Shown in pieces: positions 44,781-53,275 of a stretch of DNA of 64,000 nt (within the stretch, counting starts at the first letter, position 1; every line of letters starts with the position of its first letter). The notes under the pieces are model-generated. The model had not been told where the DNA came from. It saw only the letters and a list, made by a program, of their open reading frames with translations, and made no database searches. The position numbers and the translations under genes are program-made. The DNA is taken from NCBI RefSeq assembly GCF_005696555.1, contig NZ_CP040005.1, forward strand, positions 2,232,001 to 2,296,000, given 5' to 3'. The stretch is from Actinomyces sp. oral taxon 171 str. F0337 (GTDB taxonomy: Bacteria; Actinomycetota; Actinomycetes; Actinomycetales; Actinomycetaceae).

Positions 44781-44818
44781 TTGATCAAAGCGCCACGACT
44801 GAGGTTAGCCTGAGACCA
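44781..44818 (+). promoter_or_regulatory. Leaderless promoter overlapped by a DtxR/IdeR-like iron box
   Basis: TTGATC (44781-44786) and TAGCCT (44806-44811) are spaced 19 bases apart. ATG 44818 follows the -10 by exactly six bases. The 19-base stretch 44800-44818 matches the DtxR/IdeR consensus at 13 of 19 positions, including an unbroken AGGTTAGCCT core. Repressor bound there would block the -10. Confidence 0.6.
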
Positions 44819-45885
44819 TGACATCCCACTACAGCCGCCGCAGCGCTCTCGCCTTCGCAGGTCTGGTCACCGCCGTCCCCGTCCTCGCCGCCTGCTCCAG
44901 CAAGAAGGCCGACGCCAGCGCCTCCTCGTCCGCCAGGGCCAAGCCCACCTCGTCGGTGCCCACCGGCATGCCCGAGGGCAAGGGCTCGGGCAAGGCCGAC
45001 GGCGTCTTCCCCCGCAAGGTCGCCCACTTCAAGGGCAGCACCGAGATCAAGAAGGCCCCCACCAAGGTGGTCATCCTGTCCACCGGTCAGCTCGACGCCG
45101 CCCTGACCCTGGGTATCGTGCCGATCGGCTCAACCAAGGGCGATGGCGCCGCGACGGTCCCGGAGTACCTCAAGAAGGCCTTCCCCAAGCAGGCTGACAA
45201 GCTGGGCGCCATCAAGGACGTCGGCTCGCGCAAGTCCCCCAGCGTCGAGGACATCGGCAACCTGTCCCCGGACCTCATCCTCGTCAACCAGGCCGGCAAG
45301 GACGACATCGACACCCTCTACAAGTCCCTGTCCGAGGTGGCACCGACCGTCGTCACCCAGGGCAAGAGCGAGGCCTGGAAGCAGGACCTCCTGCTCATGG
45401 CCGACGCCCTGGGCAAGCCGGACACTGCCAAGAAGTGGATCGAGACCTATGAGGCCGACGCCGCGAAGGCCGGCACAACCATCGAAGGCAGCCCCACCGT
45501 CTCCCTGCTGCGCAAGACCAGCGACAAGCTTCGTATCTTCGGGGCGGTCTCTCTGGCCGGCTCGGTCCTGTCCGACATGGGCGTCGCCCGCCCCAGCACC
45601 CAGACCTTCACCGACAACGGCAGCAAGGACATCAGCTCCGAGACCCTGGCCGAGGCCGAGGCCGACTGGATCCTCTACGGGGCGCAGAAGACCCCGAAGG
45701 ATGAGAAGGACAAGGACAGGAACAACACCGAGCTGACCGCCATCCCCCTGTGGGCGGGGCTCAAGGCCGTCAACGACAAGCACGCCGTGCGCGTCGACGA
45801 CGACGCCTTCTTCCTCAACGCCGGCCCCACCGCGGCACGGCTCGTCATGACGACGGTGGCGGACACTCTGCCGAAGAAGAAGTAG
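44818..45885 (+). CDS. Iron-siderophore ABC transporter substrate-binding lipoprotein
   Basis: This 355-residue protein has a twin-arginine-containing lipoprotein signal (YSRRSALAFAGLVTAVPVLA then Cys in LAACSS) and a Ser/Lys/Gly linker. The periplasmic-binding-protein class III fold follows (VVILSTGQLDAALTLGIVPIG, LSPDLILVNQ). It captures a ferric siderophore or heme for the FecCD permeases. No Shine-Dalgarno is present; a leaderless promoter and iron box are directly upstream. The ATPase gene begins three bases after its stop. Confidence 0.9.
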   Translation: MTSHYSRRSALAFAGLVTAVPVLAACSSKKADASASSSARAKPTSSVPTGMPEGKGSGKADGVFPRKVAHFKGSTEIKKAPTKVVILSTGQLDAALTLGIVPIGSTKGDGAATVPEYLKKAFPKQADKLGAIKDVGSRKSPSVEDIGNLSPDLILVNQAGKDDIDTLYKSLSEVAPTVVTQGKSEAWKQDLLLMADALGKPDTAKKWIETYEADAAKAGTTIEGSPTVSLLRKTSDKLRIFGAVSLAGSVLSDMGVARPSTQTFTDNGSKDISSETLAEAEADWILYGAQKTPKDEKDKDRNNTELTAIPLWAGLKAVNDKHAVRVDDDAFFLNAGPTAARLVMTTVADTLPKKK

Positions 45886-45888
45886 TCC

Positions 45889-46755
45889 GTGCCCGGTCCC
45901 GTCTCGACGAAGGCGCCCGCGGACGCCCAGGCCCCCGCCACGGGCCTGGGCGTCCGGGGCATCTCCCTGGCCTACCACCCCAGCCATCCGGTGATCGAGG
46001 ACCTGAGCACGGCCATCACCCCGGGCGCGGTGACGATGATCGTGGGCCCCAACGCCTGCGGGAAGTCCACGCTGCTGCGCGCCATGAGCCGGGTCCTCTC
46101 CCCGGGCGCCGGCCAGGTGGTCCTCGACGGTCGCGATATCGCCACCCTGCCCCCCAAGAAGCTGGCCCGGCGAGTGGGCATGCTCGCCCAGTCCTCCATC
46201 GCCCCGCCCGGGATCACGGTCCACGAGCTGGTGGCGCGCGGGCGCTACCCGTATCAGTCACTTCTTCGCCAGTGGTCGGCGGACGACGACGCGGCCGTCA
46301 CCGAGGCCATGGAGCGCACCGACGTCGTTGGCCTGGCCAACCGGCACGTGTCCGCGCTCTCCGGCGGGCAGCGCCAGCGGGTGTGGGTGGCCATGGCCCT
46401 GGCCCAGCGCACCGACATCCTCCTGCTCGACGAGCCGACCACCTACCTGGACCTGGCCCACCAGGTGGACCTCCTCGAGCTGTGCCGCGACCTGAACGCG
46501 GAGATGGGCACCACGATCGTGGCGGTGCTCCACGACCTCAACCAGGCCTGCCGTTACGGTGACGAGGTGATCGCCATGCGCGCCGGCAGCATCCTGGCCC
46601 ATGGCCGCCCCGAGGATGTCGTCACCGCCGAGATGGTCGAGGAGGTCTTCGGCCTGGCGGTCCAGGTCATCACCGATCCACTCACCGGAACCCCACTGGT
46701 TCTACCGCTTCCGCGCAAGCCCCGGGATACGGCGTCGGCCGGGGAGGCCGGGTAG
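45889..46755 (+). CDS. Iron-siderophore ABC transporter ATP-binding protein (FepC/FhuC family)
   Basis: This 288-residue ATPase has Walker A GPNACGKSTLLRAM, the family VARGRYPYQSLLRQW segment, signature SALSGGQRQRVWVAMALAQ, Walker B ILLLDEPTTYLDLAHQ and the switch histidine in VAVLHDLNQACRYGDE. It energises siderophore import. GTG 45889 lies three bases after the preceding stop; the upstream aag-rich ribosome site is weak, suggesting coupled translation. Confidence 0.92.
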   Translation: MPGPVSTKAPADAQAPATGLGVRGISLAYHPSHPVIEDLSTAITPGAVTMIVGPNACGKSTLLRAMSRVLSPGAGQVVLDGRDIATLPPKKLARRVGMLAQSSIAPPGITVHELVARGRYPYQSLLRQWSADDDAAVTEAMERTDVVGLANRHVSALSGGQRQRVWVAMALAQRTDILLLDEPTTYLDLAHQVDLLELCRDLNAEMGTTIVAVLHDLNQACRYGDEVIAMRAGSILAHGRPEDVVTAEMVEEVFGLAVQVITDPLTGTPLVLPLPRKPRDTASAGEAG

Positions 46756-47002
46756 GGAACGGCGGCGCCCACAACCGGGCTTCGGCCGAGCGCGATCATC
46801 CGTGATCGTCCGCGAGCGTCTCTGCCCGACTGTCGGCATCGGTCTTCGCCCGCTCTCGGGCCGAAGCACGCTGCCCCCAGGCAGAGACCGGTCCCCTGCA
46901 GCCCCACTGGGTGGCCCCGACAGAACCTGCCAGGCGGTGGACCCGCATCGAGGCGCGTGCCTAGTCTTCACGTATCAACCCGAACTGATGTGAGGACTGC
47001 TT

Positions 47003-48058
47003 GTGACTGCTTCTGCTCCCACCCTGCCCACCACCATGCGCGGCGTCGTCATGCACGCCGCCGGTGACGTCCGCGTCGAGGACCGCGAGGTCCCCCACGT
47101 CATCGAGCCCACCGACGCCGTCATCAAGCTCGAGGCCGCCTGCGTATGCGGCTCGGACCTGTGGCCCTACCGGGGCATCTCCCCCGTGGAGGAGGCCCGT
47201 CCCATGGGCCACGAGTACGTGGGCGCCGTCGTCGAGGTCGGCGACGAGGTCAAGAACGTCAGGGTCGGCGACTTCGTCGTCGGCTCCTTCTGCCTGAGCG
47301 ACAACACCTGCGAGATCTGCGAGGACGGCTACCAGTCGCGCTGCGCCAACGGCGGCTTCATCGGGGACACCCAGGCCGAGTACACGCGCGTGGCCCTGGC
47401 CGACGGGCCCCTCGTCGTCGTTCCCGGCGGCAGGCCCGAGGACCCTGAGATCATCGCCTCACTGCTGGCCGCCTCCGACGTCCTGGGAACCGGCTGGTTC
47501 GGGGCCGTCGCGGCTCAGGCCGGCCCCGGCAAGACCATCACGGTGGTCGGCGATGGCGCCGTGGGTCTGTCCGCTGTCCTGGCTGCCAAGGCTCTGGGGG
47601 CTGAGAAGGTCATCGTCTTCTCCCGCCACGAGGACCGGGCGGAGCTCGCCCGCGAGTTCGGCGCCGACGTCGTCATCGCCGAGCGCGGTGACGAGGGCGC
47701 CGCGAAGGTCAAGGAGCTCACCGGCGGCTACGGCGCGCACGGCGTCGTCGAGGCCGTGGGCAACCAGACCTCGATGATGCAGGCCATCGCCTCCTGCCGC
47801 CCCGGCGGGCACCTCGGCTACGTGGGCGTGGCCCACGGTGTCTCCCTGCCCGGGGACCAGCTCTTCTTCGCCGAGATCAACATGCTGGGCGGTCCCGCCC
47901 CGGTGCGCCGCTTCCTGCCCGACCTCATCGACCGCATCCTCAAGCGCGAGATCAATCCCGGCAAGGTCTTCACCCTGCGCCTGCCCCTGGAGGAGGCCCC
48001 CGAGGCCTACAAGGCCATGGATGAGCGCCGCGCCATCAAGGTGCTCCTGGAGCCCTGA
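47003..48058 (+). CDS. Zinc-dependent alcohol dehydrogenase-family protein
   Basis: This 351-residue medium-chain dehydrogenase has catalytic-zinc residues in CVCGSDLWPYRG and GHEYVG. It has a structural-zinc loop with an altered spacing (FCLSDNTCEICEDGYQSRC) and a Rossmann glycine motif (VVGDGAVGLSAVLAAKALGA). The substrate is not predictable; such proteins act on small alcohols or aldehydes. GTG 47003 follows gagga. It is 46 bases upstream of the oxidoreductase gene at 48105, with which it is probably co-transcribed. Confidence 0.88.
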   Translation: MTASAPTLPTTMRGVVMHAAGDVRVEDREVPHVIEPTDAVIKLEAACVCGSDLWPYRGISPVEEARPMGHEYVGAVVEVGDEVKNVRVGDFVVGSFCLSDNTCEICEDGYQSRCANGGFIGDTQAEYTRVALADGPLVVVPGGRPEDPEIIASLLAASDVLGTGWFGAVAAQAGPGKTITVVGDGAVGLSAVLAAKALGAEKVIVFSRHEDRAELAREFGADVVIAERGDEGAAKVKELTGGYGAHGVVEAVGNQTSMMQAIASCRPGGHLGYVGVAHGVSLPGDQLFFAEINMLGGPAPVRRFLPDLIDRILKREINPGKVFTLRLPLEEAPEAYKAMDERRAIKVLLEP

Positions 48059-48104
48059 TCCGAGCCGCACGCCCCACCATCACCGTCTGACAACAGGAGC
48101 GTTC

Positions 48105-48656
48105 ATGAAGACCCTCGTTCTCGTCTTCCACCCCGACATGTCCGCCTCGCGCGTCAACCGGCCCCTGGCGGCCAGGGCCGAGACCCTCGTTGACGACGTC
48201 ACCGTGCGCTACATGTACGACATCTACCCCGACCAGAAGGTCGACGTCGCCGCCGAGCAGGCCGCCCTGGAGACCGCCGACCGGGTCGTCCTCCAGTTCC
48301 CCATGTACTGGTACTCCACTCCCGCCCTGCTCAAGCAGTGGCAGGACGACGTGCTCCTCTACGGCTGGGCCTACGGCTCCACCGGCAAGGCCCTGGCCGG
48401 CAAGGAGCTGCTGGTGGCCGTCAGCACCGGCGGCTCCAGTGACGCCTACAGCCACGAGGCCTCCTACGGCTACACGATCACCGAGCTGCTGCGCCCGCTC
48501 CAGGCGACGGCGAACATGGTCCAGATGACCTACCTCAAGCCCTTTACCACCACTGGGATCCTCACCATCACCGATGAGGCCCTGACTCAGCGGGCCGAGG
48601 ACTACGCGGCCGTCCTGCAGTCCAAGGACCTGCCCGTCCTGGAGCCTCACGGCTGA
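48105..48656 (+). CDS. NAD(P)H-dependent oxidoreductase, flavodoxin-like fold (MdaB/KefF type)
   Basis: This 183-residue protein begins MKTLVLVFHPDMSASRVNR and contains the family segments VVLQFPMYWYSTPALLKQW and YGWAYGSTGKALAGKELL. It is an FMN-type quinone/azo reductase. ATG 48105 has caggag upstream. A paralogue of identical length (183 residues from its own GTG) is encoded 700 bases downstream on the other strand, joined in frame to a TetR regulator. It is likely a quinone or electrophile detoxification enzyme. Confidence 0.9.
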   Translation: MKTLVLVFHPDMSASRVNRPLAARAETLVDDVTVRYMYDIYPDQKVDVAAEQAALETADRVVLQFPMYWYSTPALLKQWQDDVLLYGWAYGSTGKALAGKELLVAVSTGGSSDAYSHEASYGYTITELLRPLQATANMVQMTYLKPFTTTGILTITDEALTQRAEDYAAVLQSKDLPVLEPHG

Positions 48657-48683
48657 GCACACCGGCACGCAGCTTCCACAAGT

Positions 48684-48723
48684 CCGAGGGCCCCAGACCG
48701 GCGAACCGGCCTGGGGCCCTCGG
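48684..48723. terminator. Bidirectional terminator
   Basis: CCGAGGGCCCCAG (48684-48696) pairs perfectly with CTGGGGCCCTCGG (48711-48723). The inner ACCGG/CCGG bases extend the stem around a CGAA loop. It lies between convergent genes. Confidence 0.75.
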
Positions 48724-48740
48724 CGCGTCTCACGGACGTC

Positions 48741-49235
48741 TCAGTCGCCGTCGGCCAGGTCCTTGAAGTAGCGTGCCACCGGCCAGCGCTGGAAGCCGAG
48801 CCCCTCATAGGTGGCGCGGGCCGGGGCGTGCCCGTGGTCCCCGCCGGTCTCCACCATCACCATGGCCATTCCCGCTGCCCGAGCCCGTTCCATGGAGTGG
48901 TTCATGAGGGCCCGCCCGATGCCGCGACGCTGGTAGTCGGGGTCGACGACGACGATATAGACCTCCCCCATCCGGTCCTCGGGGTGCAACCGGGTACACA
49001 CCCAGCCCACCGGGCGCCCCTCGAGGACGGCGACGTCGACGCCGTCGGGCTCACCATCGAGGACCTCGGCGAGATCTGCGACCTGCCGCTGCCGCCAGCC
49101 CTCGGGGTAGAAGGAGTGGTAGACGAAGGCGGGCACGTCCTGCTCCATAAGCGGGAACACCGGGGCCCAGGCGCGCAGGGACAGGTCCAGCAGCGCCTGA
49201 CGCTGCTCCGGCCGGTACGCGACGATCTCAACCAT
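48741..49235 (-). CDS. GNAT-family N-acetyltransferase
   Basis: This 164-residue protein has the acetyl-CoA-binding motif A, VYIVVVDPDYQRRGIGRALM (~residues 92-111), and a C-terminal YEGLGFQRWPVARYFK typical of GNAT enzymes. The substrate is unknown. ATG 49235 has no Shine-Dalgarno but sits six bases after TAGGAT (49242-49247, minus strand), so it is probably leaderless. It stands alone, reading toward the bidirectional terminator. Confidence 0.88.
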   Translation of the reverse strand: MVEIVAYRPEQRQALLDLSLRAWAPVFPLMEQDVPAFVYHSFYPEGWRQRQVADLAEVLDGEPDGVDVAVLEGRPVGWVCTRLHPEDRMGEVYIVVVDPDYQRRGIGRALMNHSMERARAAGMAMVMVETGGDHGHAPARATYEGLGFQRWPVARYFKDLADGD

Positions 49236-49241
49236 GCCAAG

Positions 49242-49247
49242 ATCCTA
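49242..49247 (-). promoter_or_regulatory. Candidate -10 for leaderless GNAT gene
   Basis: On the minus strand TAGGAT is followed by six bases (cttggc) and ATG 49235. Confidence 0.5.
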
Positions 49248-49329
49248 CGGCGCTCCCCATGGATACGCCGGGTCCCCGCCGGTCATCGCGCCGGCAGGGA
49301 CCCAGCAGGCTCGGGACCGCTCAGGAACC

Positions 49330-49881
49330 TCAGCCGAAGATGTCGAGCAGCGGGAGCTCAGGGGTCTGGAGGACCGCGGCGTAGTCATGCGCGCGGCCGG
49401 CAATGGCCTCATCGGTGATCTCCAGGGCACCCACCGACAGGAAGGGCACCGCGTACTTGGTGCCGATGACTCGCGAGGTTCCCTGCATGGGCCGCAGGAA
49501 CTCGTGGATGGTGTAGATGTGTGCGCCCTCGCGGCCGTAGGCGCTGCCGGCGCCGCCGACGCTGACGGCCAGGAGCAGCTCCTTGCCGTGCAGGGCGGTG
49601 CCGGTCGAGCCGTAGGCCCAGCCGAAGGTGAGGACGTCGTCGAGCCACTTCTTGAGCAGAGGCGGGCAGGAGAGCCAGTACATGGGGTACTGCAGCACGA
49701 TCCGGTCGGCGCCCAGCAGGGCCGCCTGCTCGGTGGCCACATCGATGTTGAAGTCGGGGTAGATGTCGTACATGTAGCGCACGGTGATGTTGCCGCCGAG
49801 CGACTCCGCCGCGGCCCCGAGGGCCTTGTTGACCCGAGACTCGGAGATATTGGGGTGGAAGACGAGGACGAGAGTGTTCAC
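49330..49881 (-). other. Possible internally initiated oxidoreductase within the TetR fusion frame
   Basis: GTG 49881 (minus strand) is preceded by agggag about seven bases upstream. From it the frame gives 183 residues, aligning end to end with the oxidoreductase at 48105-48656. It would be a nested in-frame gene. Confidence 0.5.
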
Positions 49882-50658
49882 GGAGGACTCCCTGGTGTCG
49901 TTGGACTGAGATGCGGGGGATGATCCCCGTGAGGCGCCGTCGTCCCCGGCGCCGGAGGCGGACAGGACGTCGCTCAGGCCGGAGAAGCCGCCAATGATGA
50001 CCTCCAGCTTAGGGGCCATCGCACCGCGGTCCAGCCAGGACTCCTTGGGACGGAAGGGGACACGGTCGGTGTCGTCACCGCTGTCCAGCTCCTGCGGCCC
50101 ACGCATGCCCAGGGCGGCACCCGAGCCGCCGAAGCGCTCGTCCCACATACGGGTGGCGACGTCGATGCCTCGCTCGCCCCGACCCGGCTGACGATCGGAC
50201 TCGACGGTCTCGGCCATGGCGACCGCCTGCTGATGGGCGGTCAGAACCGTCGAGAAGGTGTAGTTGAGCGCCAGGTAGGCGTCTTCACTGCGCAGGCCCC
50301 CGGAGACGAGGGCGTTGTGGGCGCGCTTGGCCACGGACATGAGAGGCACGTAGGCCCAGGCCAGGTTGATGAGGGTGTGATCCAGGCCGGGATGAGCATC
50401 GAGCACGTCCCACAGCGAGTCGGAGAGCTGGCGCAGGTAGTCCTGCCAGCTCAGGCCGGTGGGGGGCAGTGTGGCGTCGGCGGAAACACGCTCCAGGCAG
50501 GCCACGAGCAGGTCGTCGCGCGAGCTGACGGTGTGTCCCAGATCAGCCGCGCTCACCCCGAGTCGACGCGCCACCTTGCCCATCGTGAACCGGTCCACAC
50601 CGATCTCAAGGGCAGCCGTGACGACGTCATCCCTGGTAAAACCGGCATTATGCTGCAT
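49330..50658 (-). CDS. TetR-family regulator read in frame into an NAD(P)H oxidoreductase (fusion or nested genes)
   Basis: The continuous 442-codon frame opens with a TetR N-terminus (FTRDDVVTAALEIGVDRFTM, KVARRLGVSAADLGHTV) and a TetR-like ligand domain. After a Ser/Gly/Asp-rich linker, residue 260 begins a flavodoxin-fold oxidoreductase (VNTLVLVFHPNISESRVNK). No stop separates the parts. The oxidoreductase part is 183 residues from a GTG, the same length as its paralogue at 48105, so an internal start is likely as well. ATG 50658 has gggagg upstream. Either a sensor-enzyme fusion or two products from one frame is possible. It may control the neighbouring paralogue and dehydrogenase. Confidence 0.8.
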   Translation of the reverse strand: MQHNAGFTRDDVVTAALEIGVDRFTMGKVARRLGVSAADLGHTVSSRDDLLVACLERVSADATLPPTGLSWQDYLRQLSDSLWDVLDAHPGLDHTLINLAWAYVPLMSVAKRAHNALVSGGLRSEDAYLALNYTFSTVLTAHQQAVAMAETVESDRQPGRGERGIDVATRMWDERFGGSGAALGMRGPQELDSGDDTDRVPFRPKESWLDRGAMAPKLEVIIGGFSGLSDVLSASGAGDDGASRGSSPASQSNDTRESSVNTLVLVFHPNISESRVNKALGAAAESLGGNITVRYMYDIYPDFNIDVATEQAALLGADRIVLQYPMYWLSCPPLLKKWLDDVLTFGWAYGSTGTALHGKELLLAVSVGGAGSAYGREGAHIYTIHEFLRPMQGTSRVIGTKYAVPFLSVGALEITDEAIAGRAHDYAAVLQTPELPLLDIFG

Positions 50659-50903
50659 TGAGCCTCCCGGGTTGGGTCATACTTGTCAGCGTAACGAACC
50701 AATAACAGGCCGCCAAATCGAAGGCATCTATCCACACGATGACGGACGCCGTTCTTCCGCAACATAAAGACAAAAACCATCTCTCGCCACACCGCTCGCG
50801 CGATCCGGGATCTCAAGACGGGATAACGACTCGGCACACCCCGGACGGCCCACCAGGTGGCGCGCCCGATGACAGCGGGGTCTCACCAAGCCCGCTCCCC
50901 CGT

Positions 50904-50909
50904 TACCGT
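50904..50909 (+). promoter_or_regulatory. Candidate -10 for leaderless hisN
   Basis: TACCGT is followed by exactly six bases and ATG 50916, with no Shine-Dalgarno. This supports the 50916 start over longer frames. Confidence 0.5.
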
Positions 50910-50915
50910 GGTGCC

Positions 50916-51809
50916 ATGAGCGAGACTCCCCGCCCACAGCGCCCCGTCTTTCCGGAGCCGCCCGCGGCACCCTCACCGGTAGCGGCGCCCCCCGCTCCAA
51001 CGGCGCCCCCGGCCAAGCAGCGGCGGTGGCGCGACGACCTGCACCTGGCGCACACGATCGCTAACAAGGTGGACAGCCTCACCCAGGCCCGTTTCGACGC
51101 CGGCAACTTCACCGTGGAGACCAAGTCGGACCTCACGCCGGTCACTGAGGCCGACAAGGAGGCCGAACACGTCATCCGCGAGCAGCTGGGGCGGGCGCGC
51201 GGGCGCGACTCCGTCCTGGGCGAGGAGCTGCCCACCACCGGGCACTCCTCGCGCCAGTGGGTCATCGACCCGATCGACGGGACCAAGAACTTCGTGCGGG
51301 GCGTGCCGGTGTGGGCCACGCTCATCGGCCTCATCGAGGACGGCCAGTGCGTCGTCGGGCTGGTCTCGGCCCCAGCGCTGGGGAGGCGCTGGTGGGCCGT
51401 GTCCGGCGGCGGGGCCTGGACCGGGCGGTCACTGAGCTCGGCGCGGCGACTGTCCGTGTCCGGCGTCGACGACCTCACCCGGGCCTCGATGTCCTACTCC
51501 TCGCTGTCGGGGTGGGCCCAGACCAAGCGGCTGCGCGGGATGCTGGGCCTCATGCAGTCGTGCTGGCGCACCCGCGCCTACGGGGACTTCTGGTCCTACA
51601 TGCTCGTTGCCGAGGGCGCCGTGGACCTGGCCGCCGAGCCAGAGCTCGAGCTCTACGACATGGCGGCGCTCGTCCCCGTGGTCACCGAGGCAGGCGGGCG
51701 CTTCACCTCCCTCGACGGCGAGCCCGGGCCCTTCGGCGGCAACGCGGTGGCCACGAACTCACTGCTGCACGACGTCGCCCTGCACCACCTGAGCGCCGAG
51801 ACGGACTGA
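50916..51809 (+). CDS. hisN: Histidinol-phosphatase HisN (inositol monophosphatase family)
   Basis: This 297-residue protein has a Pro/Ala-rich N-terminal extension (~35 residues) and an IMPase fold. The metal-binding motifs are VLGEELP, IDPIDGTKNFVRGVPVW and the C-terminal ELYDMAALVPVVTEAGG. The NFVRGVPVWATLI version matches actinobacterial HisN, which hydrolyses histidinol phosphate in histidine synthesis; a general inositol phosphatase is the alternative. It is monocistronic, with a leaderless start at 50916. Confidence 0.88.
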   Translation: MSETPRPQRPVFPEPPAAPSPVAAPPAPTAPPAKQRRWRDDLHLAHTIANKVDSLTQARFDAGNFTVETKSDLTPVTEADKEAEHVIREQLGRARGRDSVLGEELPTTGHSSRQWVIDPIDGTKNFVRGVPVWATLIGLIEDGQCVVGLVSAPALGRRWWAVSGGGAWTGRSLSSARRLSVSGVDDLTRASMSYSSLSGWAQTKRLRGMLGLMQSCWRTRAYGDFWSYMLVAEGAVDLAAEPELELYDMAALVPVVTEAGGRFTSLDGEPGPFGGNAVATNSLLHDVALHHLSAETD

Positions 51810-51863
51810 GCCGGCCCCGGTTGAGCCGACATTCCCTTCTGCTAGACATCAGCACACCCCGAA

Positions 51864-51890
51864 GTTATAAAAGATCTAAAAGATCTAAAG
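51864..51890. repeat. GTTATAAAAG direct repeat (left) with AAAAGATCT tandem repeat
   Basis: GTTATAAAAG at 51864-51873 recurs at 53101-53110, bracketing the ATPase gene. It runs into AAAAGATCT repeated twice plus a partial copy (51869-51890). TATAAA may act as a -10. Confidence 0.5.
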
Positions 51891-51915
51891 CGCGCAAAAG
51901 TGGAGACGATCACAC

Positions 51916-53028
51916 ATGGCCAACCCCTTCAAACCGACAGCGGGCGCGACGCCTCCGTTGCTTGTTGGCCGCAACCGCGTCATTGAGGAGTTTCTGGAAA
52001 GCCTCGACGACGGCCCCGGAGCGCCTGGGCTCTTGGAACTCATCACTGGCGCCAGGGGCGTCGGGAAGACCGTCATGCTCACCGCTCTGGGAGACTCGGC
52101 ACGAGAGCGCGGCTGGGTGGTCATTGATGAGACCGCACGAGAGGGGCTCATGGACCGACTCGCCGCCGAGTTCACTCGCCAGCTGTCGCAGCTCGCCGGC
52201 AAGGAGCGCTCACGGTTGACCTCCTTGAGCCTGAGCACACCGCTTGGTGGCGGTAGCGCAACACTCGAGCACGCACCCACTCCTGAGCCCTCCTGGCGGC
52301 AGAAGGCGCGAGCACTGACCCAGTGGCTCGCGGAACACGGCACCGGTCTGCTGCTCACGATCGACGAAGTGCATGCCATTCCGCGCGAGGAGCTGCGAGC
52401 CCTGTCCGCAGAGGTGCAGCACCTCATTCGCGAGGGGGCTCCCATCGGCCTTCTCATGGCGGGCCTCCCCAAGGCCGTTGAGGAGCTCCTCAATGACGAC
52501 ATCACCACCTTCCTGCGCCGGGCCGAGCGGATCGAGCTCGGCGAGGTGGCCATCGACGACGTCTGTGACGCCTTGAAGTCGACCTTCGACGCGGGCGAGA
52601 AGGCGCTGAGCAACGACCTGGCTCAGGAGTGCGCGAACGCGACCGGCGGCTACCCATTCATGATCCAGCTCGTGGGGTATCAGGTGTGGAAACACAGTGG
52701 TGACGGCACGGTGACCCAGCCAGCAGTCGCCGCAGGAACAACCGCCGCCCGACTGCGCCTCGGCAACCTGGTGCACGCTCCGGCGCTGCGCGACCTGTCC
52801 GACGTCGACCGCACGATGCTCGTGTGCATGGCCAAGGACGACGGTCCGTCACAGATCGCCGACATCGCCGAACGCATGGACCGCCCCGTCAACTACGTGT
52901 CGGTCTACCGCAACCGGCTGCTCGCCGCCGGAATCATCAAGACCGCCGGATACGGCAAGATCGACTTCGCCGCCCCCTATCTGCGCGAGTACCTGCGCGA
53001 GCACGCAGCACACCTCGTCATGGAGTGA
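51916..53028 (+). CDS. Stand-alone P-loop ATPase with C-terminal winged helix (archaeal-ATPase/STAND-like)
   Basis: This 370-residue protein has Walker A ITGARGVGKTVML (~residue 45), Walker B LLLTIDEVHAI (~150) and a sensor-like GLLMAGLPKAV. A C-terminal winged-helix region (IADIAERMDRPVNYVSVYRN, then GIIKTAGYGKIDFAAPYLRE) resembles archaeal-ATPase/ORC-Cdc6-like regulators. Function is unknown; such proteins can be DNA-binding switches or defence components. ATG 51916 has tggaga upstream. It is flanked by 10-bp direct repeats and is unlinked to its neighbours, suggesting an inserted single-gene module. Confidence 0.75.
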   Translation: MANPFKPTAGATPPLLVGRNRVIEEFLESLDDGPGAPGLLELITGARGVGKTVMLTALGDSARERGWVVIDETAREGLMDRLAAEFTRQLSQLAGKERSRLTSLSLSTPLGGGSATLEHAPTPEPSWRQKARALTQWLAEHGTGLLLTIDEVHAIPREELRALSAEVQHLIREGAPIGLLMAGLPKAVEELLNDDITTFLRRAERIELGEVAIDDVCDALKSTFDAGEKALSNDLAQECANATGGYPFMIQLVGYQVWKHSGDGTVTQPAVAAGTTAARLRLGNLVHAPALRDLSDVDRTMLVCMAKDDGPSQIADIAERMDRPVNYVSVYRNRLLAAGIIKTAGYGKIDFAAPYLREYLREHAAHLVME

Positions 53029-53100
53029 GTCGCAGCAGCCGACGGCCACTCCTCGGCCACACGCCGGGATCACACGGACTGGACTTGCCACGGCTCCAAC

Positions 53101-53110
53101 GTTATAAAAG
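53101..53110. repeat. GTTATAAAAG direct repeat (right)
   Basis: Second copy of the 10-bp sequence at 51864-51873. It could also be the -10 region of uppP, since TATAAA lies ~170 bases before that start. Confidence 0.45.
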
Positions 53111-53275
53111 GGACACAAACTGATACGCGGCCACAGAGTCGGGCCTTTGCCCCGGTGTCGCCGCTCGGCTGAACCGCCACCGCTGCGGCGGGTACCACAG
53201 TTACCCGGCCGTTTCCCCACCTCGTGCGCCGGTAACCTGCCGTGAGTCCACCATCCATCCACCCCAGGAGTCCCT

